In this document: positions 1 to 3,691 of the stretch, piece after piece
Numbering within the stretch: position 1 is the first letter of the stretch
Layout: every line of letters starts with the position of its first letter
Origin: Eubacteriales Family XIII. Incertae Sedis bacterium
Lineage (GTDB): Bacteria; Bacillota; Clostridia; Peptostreptococcales; Anaerovoracaceae
Assembly: GCA_031263875.1 (NCBI GenBank)
Contig: JAISEX010000195.1
Location: forward strand, 1 to 5,977
Direction of reading: 5' to 3'
DNA length: 5,977 nt
Program-made: the position numbers and the translations under genes
Notes under the pieces: model-generated
What the model was told of the DNA's origin: nothing
The model's database searches: none
Seen by the model: the letters and a program-made list of their open reading frames with translations, nothing else

Positions 1-935
1 AGGCCGACGATGCACCGCGCCAGCGTCGTCTTGCCGCTGCCGGACTGCCCCACGATCCCGACGATTTCCCCGGGCGCTATTTCGAGAGCCGCATCGTTCA
101 CCGCCGTAAACGCGCCGAACCGCTTTGTAATTCCCTCGGCTGTCATTAATGGCGGCAACGATGACAGCAAAGATGGCGCGGCTTTCGCTCCGATCTCCCT
201 GCCGGCTGTCAGCATTTTCGTGTAATCGCTTTTCGGATGCGCGATCACTTCCGCGGTGACGCCCTGCTCCTCTATCGCGCCGTCCCGAATCACGATTATG
301 CGCTCTGTCCTCTCGCGCACAAGCCGGATATCATGGGTTATCATAATAAACGGCATGGCGCGTTTCGCGCGTATACCGCCGATCAGGTCGAGGATCTCGC
401 GCTGCGTAATAACGTCGAGCGCGGTCGTCGCTTCGTCGGCGATCAGCACACGCGGCTCCGTGGCCAGCGTCGCCGCGATCACGACGCGCTGGCGCATACC
501 GCCCGATAACTCAAACGGATACTTGCCGGCAATATCCGGCGCCAGCCCCACCTCGCCCAAGGCCGCCGTTATATCAAATTGCTGCCGGTGTTCCGCGGGC
601 ACGCCCGCCGCTATCTGCCGGCCGCAGGTGCTCATCGGGTCGAGCGCCGTAAACGGATCCTGCATGACCATACCGATCAGCCGCCCCCGCACGCGCCGCC
701 ACGCGCGCTCCCGCGCGTTCAGGTCGAACCGCTCCCCCATTATGCGGTAATCGCCGCTGACCTCCGCCGAAGCCGGAAGCAGGCCCGTTATCGACCGCAC
801 CAGCATCGTCTTCCCGCTGCCGGACTCGCCGACGATACCCACGCTGTCGTTCGCGCCCAGCGTAAAGTCGATGCCCTTCAGAATGCTGCCGCCGCTGATC
901 GTGACGTTCAGCCCGTTCACCTTGATGTCTATCAT
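1..935 (-). CDS. Dipeptide/oligopeptide-type ABC transporter ATP-binding protein, fused two-domain (DppD-DppF-like), 3' end cut by window edge
   Basis: Energises a peptide- or nickel-type ABC importer by ATP hydrolysis on the cytoplasmic face; the substrate cannot be read from the ATPase. 311 complete codons are visible. The first nucleotide-binding domain is whole: Walker A GESGSGKT at residues 36-43, Q-loop MQD at 91-93, signature LSGGMRQR at 143-150, Walker B VLIADE at 163-168, D-loop ALD at 172-174, H-loop THD at 200-202. A junction at about 233-242 (HPKSDYTKML) resembles the end of a DppD-type domain. A second domain then opens, with Walker A GQSGSGKT at 296-303, and runs off the left edge. 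Two ATPases in one chain is known from YejF/GsiA-type proteins. The start is the ATG at 935, chosen for the gaggtgg ribosome site 8 nt upstream, although the frame stays open further upstream. The D-loop region reads ATTALD rather than the commoner PTTALD. No permease or binding-protein gene is visible; these may lie beyond the left edge. Confidence 0.93.
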   Translation of the reverse strand, partial: MIDIKVNGLNVTISGGSILKGIDFTLGANDSVGIVGESGSGKTMLVRSITGLLPASAEVSGDYRIMGERFDLNARERAWRRVRGRLIGMVMQDPFTALDPMSTCGRQIAAGVPAEHRQQFDITAALGEVGLAPDIAGKYPFELSGGMRQRVVIAATLATEPRVLIADEATTALDVITQREILDLIGGIRAKRAMPFIMITHDIRLVRERTERIIVIRDGAIEEQGVTAEVIAHPKSDYTKMLTAGREIGAKAAPSLLSSLPPLMTAEGITKRFGAFTAVNDAALEIAPGEIVGIVGQSGSGKTTLARCIVG

Positions 936-943
936 GTCCTGTT

Positions 944-950
944 CCACCTC
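944..950 (-). promoter_or_regulatory. Ribosome binding site of the ABC ATPase gene
   Basis: The minus strand reads gaggtgg, followed by 8 nt and the ATG at 935. This is a good Shine-Dalgarno match. It decides the start against an in-frame GTG four codons upstream, which overlaps the site, and an in-frame TTG further upstream that has no such site. Confidence 0.7.
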
Positions 951-997
951 GTCGTTCGTCGTAATTTTCAAAGCTGTCAGTGTTCGCGTTTCGTTTC

Positions 998-1094
998 GGG
1001 CGCATGGGGCTAGCGCCCCACCGGGCTCTCCGGGGCTCCGCTTTCGCTCCGGCCGCTTCGCGGCTGCTGCCGCACCCCTCCGATCCCGTGCGCG
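998..1094 (+). repeat. Dispersed G+C-rich intergenic repeat, copy A (short-loop form)
   Basis: Three blocks recur in the same order at 2611-2848. Block 1, gggcgcatggggct, is at 998-1011 and 2611-2624. Block 2, gccccaccgggct, is at 1015-1027 and 2706-2718. Block 3 is 34 bases at 1061-1094 and 2815-2848 with two mismatches. Blocks 1 and 2 form a short hairpin here, stem ggggc/gcccc with loop tagc. A further match, ctccggctccc followed by a similar (c/t)tatg-type sequence, lies near 1182-1197 and 2864-2878, so the related segment may reach about 1200. It sits directly upstream of the ABC gene and could be in its leader. It resembles a non-coding REP-like family; the family itself is not one I recognise. 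Confidence 0.7.
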
Positions 1095-1209
1095 GGGCAT
1101 GCGCGACATTCCGTGCCGTCCCCGCGAAGTCTTTCATTACAGACAGAGCCGCGATATCCGCGTCGTTCAACGCTGCTACTCTCCGGCTCCCTTATGTGCC
1201 TTCGTGCCT

Positions 1210-1358
1210 GCGTCATTTAAAATTTTGCATAGTAGTAATATTTTACACAATACGCGCACTCGCCACCTGCATCATTACCGGTTCATATTATCCTCTTATC
1301 AATACTATTTATTATATCATCTGCGCCGCAAAAGCGGAAAATCTGCTATGATAGAACA
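1210..1358. promoter_or_regulatory. AT-rich divergent control region between the ABC gene and the lyase gene
   Basis: The composition changes sharply from G+C-rich repeat to AT-rich sequence here. The minus strand has a perfect TATAAT at 1316-1311 without a convincing -35 box; if used, it would give the ABC gene a leader of roughly 370 nt containing repeat copy A. The plus strand has an extended -10 just before the lyase start, listed separately. A small hairpin, ccgc/gcgg with an aaaa loop, lies at 1326-1337. No known riboswitch or operator was recognised in the 423 bases between the two genes. Confidence 0.4.
1344..1352 (+). promoter_or_regulatory. Candidate extended -10 promoter of the lyase gene
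   Basis: TGCTATGAT matches the extended -10 pattern TGnTATAAT with one mismatch. No -35 box is visible at the right distance, which extended -10 promoters can tolerate. Transcription would be expected to begin about 7 nt downstream, at or next to the A of the ATG at 1359, so the mRNA would be leaderless or nearly so. That fits the absence of a clear Shine-Dalgarno sequence before this ATG. The upstream AT-rich stretch could hold another promoter instead. Confidence 0.35.
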
Positions 1359-2546
1359 ATGAATATACAAAATTTTGATACGATCATCGACCGCCGCGGC
1401 ACGGGCTCGCTGAAATACGACGGCGCCGTCCCGCGCGGAATGCCCGCGGACATTCTGCCGCTGTGGGTCGCGGACATGGATTTCCGCGTCACCGACCCGA
1501 TAACCGACGCTCTGAGATCCGCTGTTGGCCACGGCGTTTACGGCTACACCATGCCGGGAGACGAATACTTCGACGCGGTGCGCGCGTGGTGGCATGGCCG
1601 CCATTCCTACGAGTTCGACGCGAAATCCGTGACCCTCACGCCCGGCGTCGTCTTCGCGCTCGCGCAGGCGGTGCGCGCGTTTACCGAACCCGGCGACGCC
1701 GTTCTCGTGCAGCGCCCGGTCTATTACCCGTTCTCCGAAGTTATCGAGGACAACGGCCGCCGGCTCGTCAACAGCCCGCTCGTACTGACCGATGGCGGCA
1801 GTTACGAAATGGACTTCGAGAGTTTCGAGCGCCGGCTTCACGAGGACCGGCCGCGCCTGTTTATCCTCTGCAGTCCGCACAATCCCGTCGGCAGAGTGTG
1901 GCGCGCCGCCGAGCTTGCGCGCATCGGCGAACTGTGCCTCGCCTACGACTGCCTTATCGTTTCCGACGAAATTCACGCGGACTTCACCTACGCCGGGAAC
2001 AAGCATACGGTGTTTTCGACGGTCAGCGATTCCTTCCGCGAACGCAGCGTCATCTGCACCTCGCCGAGCAAGAGCTTCAATCTCGCCGCCCTGCAGATAT
2101 CGAATATCATTATCGAGGATCCCGCGCTTCGCCGCCGCTTCAGAAGCGAGCTGAACGCCTGCGGTTACAGCCAATCGAATATGATGGGGCTCGCCGCCTG
2201 CCGCGCGGCCTACGAACACGGCGGGCCGTGGTTCGCCGAACTGCTCGGCTACCTGAGCGAAAACCTCGCGCTCGTCCGCTCATTCTTCCCGCCGTCAAGC
2301 GAAAAACTTGACACGCCGAGACTTATCGAACCGGAGGGCACCTATCTGCCGTGGATCGATTTCCGTGGCCTGGGGCTTTCGCACGACGAAACCGACCGCC
2401 GGCTTATTCACGACGCGAAGGTCTGGCTCGATTCCGGAACGCTTTTCGGCCCCGAGGGTGAAGGCTTCCAGCGGATCAACATCGCCTGCCCGCGCAGCGT
2501 TCTTGAGGACGCGCTGACCCGTATCGCGAACGCGTTTGCCGTATAA
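1359..2546 (+). CDS. patB: PLP-dependent MalY/PatB-family aminotransferase (probable cystathionine beta-lyase / C-S lyase)
   Basis: 395 residues, close to the usual length of about 390 for this fold-type I family. Members cleave the C-S bond of cystathionine or cysteine and its conjugates to give pyruvate, ammonia and a thiol; some MalY proteins also regulate transcription. Visible landmarks are LPLWVADMDF at 33-42, the cofactor-side segment PVYYPF at 120-125, SPHNPVGRVW at 172-181 with Asn175, the SDEIHADF strand at 202-209 with Asp203 placed to contact the pyridine nitrogen, and SPSKSFNLA at 235-243 with Lys238 as the Schiff-base lysine. The late segment FQRINIA at 370-376 has Arg372 as the expected substrate-carboxylate ligand. 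No key residue is missing. The ATG at 1359 gives the standard family N terminus but lacks a clear ribosome site. The gene stands alone, divergent from the ABC gene and convergent with the surface-protein gene. The substrate could be another C-S amino acid, so the symbol denotes the family. Confidence 0.92.
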   Translation: MNIQNFDTIIDRRGTGSLKYDGAVPRGMPADILPLWVADMDFRVTDPITDALRSAVGHGVYGYTMPGDEYFDAVRAWWHGRHSYEFDAKSVTLTPGVVFALAQAVRAFTEPGDAVLVQRPVYYPFSEVIEDNGRRLVNSPLVLTDGGSYEMDFESFERRLHEDRPRLFILCSPHNPVGRVWRAAELARIGELCLAYDCLIVSDEIHADFTYAGNKHTVFSTVSDSFRERSVICTSPSKSFNLAALQISNIIIEDPALRRRFRSELNACGYSQSNMMGLAACRAAYEHGGPWFAELLGYLSENLALVRSFFPPSSEKLDTPRLIEPEGTYLPWIDFRGLGLSHDETDRRLIHDAKVWLDSGTLFGPEGEGFQRINIACPRSVLEDALTRIANAFAV

Positions 2547-2559
2547 TTATATCATATAT

Positions 2560-2573
2560 TTCACATATGTGAA
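2560..2573. other. 14-bp perfect palindrome after the lyase stop codon
   Basis: TTCACATATGTGAA is a perfect palindrome starting 14 bases after the TAA. It has no loop and no T-tract, so it is not a good intrinsic terminator. Its AT-rich, two-fold symmetric form resembles a repressor or activator operator, but no promoter or gene start next to it supports that. Chance in AT-rich sequence remains possible. Confidence 0.3.
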
Positions 2574-2610
2574 CACTGATTAATGTGCGCTCACGTCAGG
2601 ATATTTTTGT

Positions 2611-2880
2611 GGGCGCATGGGGCTGTCCTCGTGGTTGCTTGCGAAGGATACCTTTGAGAATGCTCCTTATGTCGATTTCCACATTTTCCCTCAATCCTCA
2701 GGACAGCCCCACCGGGCTATGCGGGGCTCTGGCCTCGGCGCGCGAGGCAAGGACGAGAGATGCGGAATACCTTGTTCTAATTCATGGAATATGCTCACAC
2801 CTGTGCCCGCGCCGCGGCTGCTACCGCACCCCTCCTATCCCGTGCGCGTCGCCTCCGCTTCGCTCCGGCTCCCGTATGCG
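2611..2880 (+). repeat. Dispersed G+C-rich intergenic repeat, copy B (expanded form)
   Basis: This is the second copy of the repeat at 998-1094, with the same blocks in the same order: 2611-2624, 2706-2718 and 2815-2848. Copy B carries about 81 extra bases between blocks 1 and 2, where copy A has three, and about 96 bases between blocks 2 and 3, where copy A has 33. An extra hairpin, gcctcg/cgaggc, lies at 2732-2748. The tail at 2851-2880 is rich in cgcttcgctccggctccc-type sequence. No open frame is conserved between the copies, which argues for a non-coding element. Confidence 0.68.
2619..2710. repeat. 11-bp perfect inverted repeat bounding the insert in copy B
   Basis: ggggctgtcct at 2619-2629 is the exact reverse complement of aggacagcccc at 2700-2710, enclosing 70 bases. 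In copy A the same place is a 14-base hairpin. Copy B thus keeps and lengthens the stem while replacing the loop, as if the element tolerates different loop contents. No T-tract follows on either strand, so it is not an obvious terminator. Confidence 0.6.
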
Positions 2881-2947
2881 AGAAAAGCACTCATCCCGCC
2901 CATCCTTCATACGGCGACCCCATTTCTCACACAAACAAAAAACCCGC

Positions 2948-2991
2948 GCGGGCAAAAACACGACACACACCCCACCTCCCTGCCGTCCGCC
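2948..2991 (+). repeat. 44-bp direct repeat, left copy
   Basis: Starts gcgggcaaaaacacgacaca and ends tgccgtccgcc. It recurs at 3217-3261 with one substitution (a/g) and one extra c. Looser similarity in the caaac-rich sequence before both copies extends the match by roughly 15 bases. The pair flanks the long inverted repeat at 3005-3185. Confidence 0.75.
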
Positions 2992-3004
2992 ATGCAACAA
3001 ACAA

Positions 3005-3185
3005 GAAGTTTCCGTATGCGGCTGCGTTGGAGCAAAATGACTGCATTCCTAGGTTTTGCGAGCAAAGACTTTGGCGAACTTGGCTCACTGTTTGAGCGAA
3101 GCGAGTTTGAGCAAGTTCCCAAAGTCTGTGAGCAAAATCGCCAGGAATGCTCATTTTTCGACCGCAGTACGCATACGAAAACTTC
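3005..3185. repeat. 181-bp long imperfect inverted repeat
   Basis: Two arms of about 83 bases pair across a short loop near 3090-3103. Matching blocks, left arm against the reverse complement of the right arm, run in the same order: gaagttt, cgtatgcg, ctgcg, aaaatga, gcattcct, ttttgc, gactttgg, gaacttg, ctca. They are separated by short mismatches and 1-2 base bulges. The loop repeats gtttgagc on either side of gaagcga. As RNA it would form one long rod-like hairpin. It lacks a transposase and clear target-site duplication; a MITE-like or REP-like palindrome, or a structured RNA, are the main options. The loop reads through frames as FERSEFEQ-like peptide, which is probably coincidental. Confidence 0.72.
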
Positions 3186-3216
3186 ACCAATTGAACTGGA
3201 ACAAACACCAAACCGA

Positions 3217-3261
3217 GCGGGCAAAAACACGACACACGCCCCACCTCCCCTGCCGTCCGCC
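3217..3261 (+). repeat. 45-bp direct repeat, right copy
   Basis: Near-identical partner of 2948-2991, displaced by 269 bases, and it ends in the same tgccgtccgcc. It lies just downstream of the long inverted repeat and just before the terminator hairpin. It is too long to be an ordinary target-site duplication; duplication of an intergenic unit or insertion between repeats is more likely. Confidence 0.75.
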
Positions 3262-3276
3262 CGTTATTCCGCCACG

Positions 3277-3312
3277 ACAAAAGCCCCCGCGGGGGAGATG
3301 CGAGGGCTTGTC
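3277..3312 (-). terminator. Intrinsic terminator facing the surface-protein gene
   Basis: On the minus strand aagccctcgc (3309-3300) pairs with gcgggggctt (3290-3281), a 10-bp stem with one G-U wobble and a 9-base loop, followed by ttgtcg. The flanking gaca/tgtc can extend pairing. The run of T is short (cttttg), so efficiency is uncertain. On the plus strand no T-run follows. It lies about 380 bases past the stop of the surface-protein gene and is the first good candidate downstream of it. Confidence 0.55.
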
Positions 3313-3350
3313 AAAATGGTATAAACTTTTGTTGGGGAGAGGCCGCACGT

Positions 3351-3396
3351 TGCCATGCGGCCCCAAACTCATGCGAAATATGCTTTGTTTTGCCGG
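3351..3396 (+). repeat. Tail direct repeat, distal copy
   Basis: tgccatgcggcccca followed by an aactcatgcg-type and atgctttgttttg sequence, matching 3641-3690 apart from a 4-base length difference and a few substitutions. On the minus strand it follows the decayed choline-binding repeats, just as the other copy follows the intact ones. Confidence 0.7.
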
Positions 3397-3575
3397 TTTA
3401 CCAGCGTTCGCGGCGCCGAATCAATACCATGACCGATCCAATGCGGCACGCGATGCGAAAGCTCTCATTCTGCCAGCGTTCGCGCCACTGATGTAATACC
3501 GCCTTCTTTGTATCGTTTGGTATCCCGTCCGCGTCTTTCCAGCGTTCACGGCGCCGAAGCGCTATTATTACCGGG
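3397..3575 (-). pseudogene. Decayed choline-binding-type repeats
   Basis: ccagcgtt(c) recurs on the plus strand at 3401, 3473 and 3539, spacings of 72 and 66 bases, which are whole codons (24 and 22) and close to the 20-22 codon period of the intact wall-binding repeats upstream. Read on the minus strand in one frame, the segment gives GAVNAGK, then TG plus eight residues plus YY, then SGANAGRM, twelve residues, and WY, a stop, GAANAGK. The intact gene has TG-x8-YY and GKM-x12-WYY at the same spacings. Stops TAA TAA TAG lie at 3570-3562 where the first WYY would be, and TGA at 3423-3421. This frame differs from that of the intact gene. I infer a duplicated and degenerated 3' gene end. Alternatively, a small protein could be read in another frame; see findings. 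Confidence 0.5.
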
Positions 3576-3640
3576 CCGATACTGCACAAATTGCGAAAAC
3601 CTTTATTATCTGATGACATATAACCCCGACTCCTGCAGTT

Positions 3641-3690
3641 TGCCATGCGGCCCCACATCACTCATGCGTCGTATGCTTTGTTTTGCGCGG
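3641..3690 (+). repeat. Tail direct repeat, copy adjoining the surface-protein stop
   Basis: 50-base partner of 3351-3396, starting one base beyond the stop codon of the surface-protein gene as read on the minus strand. Displacement between copies is about 290 bases. Together with the decayed repeats this suggests tandem duplication of the gene's 3' end plus its downstream flank. Confidence 0.7.
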
Positions 3691-3691
3691 C

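Larger units (their letters stand above)
2547..3691. other. Gene-free, repeat-dense region between the lyase and surface-protein genes
   Basis: About 1.1 kb without a convincing intact gene. Open frames exist on both strands, but they run through inverted and direct repeats, are rich in Pro, Arg, Thr and His, and show no domain or good ribosome site. In order the region holds a 14-bp palindrome just after the lyase stop, the expanded copy B of the G+C-rich repeat, a direct repeat, a long inverted repeat, the second direct repeat, a minus-strand terminator, and a tail repeat pair that brackets decayed choline-binding repeats. Each is listed separately. Confidence 0.7.

Noticed and set aside
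574..1170. 198-codon minus-strand open frame
   Set aside because: Overlaps the ABC ATPase gene in another frame. The ABC frame carries all the Walker, signature and H-loop motifs, so this is a shadow extended into the repeat.
1317..2219. 300-codon minus-strand open frame opposite the lyase gene
   Set aside because: Antisense shadow favoured by G+C-rich third positions. The plus-strand frame has the complete PLP-enzyme motifs.
1463..2311. 282-codon plus-strand open frame inside the lyase gene
   Set aside because: Arg-rich out-of-frame reading of the lyase gene with no domain features.
2619..2710. Terminator of the lyase gene
   Set aside because: The 11-bp stem encloses 70 bases and is not followed by a T-run on the plus strand.
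3005..3185. Insertion sequence ends
   Set aside because: The inverted arms meet at a short loop with no transposase between them, so this is a palindrome, not a pair of terminal repeats of an IS.
2617..3324. 235-codon plus-strand open frame
   Set aside because: It crosses the G+C-rich repeat, both 44-45 bp direct repeats and both arms of the inverted repeat, has no recognisable domain or good ribosome site, and its peptide reflects the repeats (such as FERSEFEQ from the palindrome loop).
2948..3690. CRISPR array
   Set aside because: The repeats are paired rather than regularly spaced arrays, differ in length and sequence, and have no uniform spacers or cas genes nearby.
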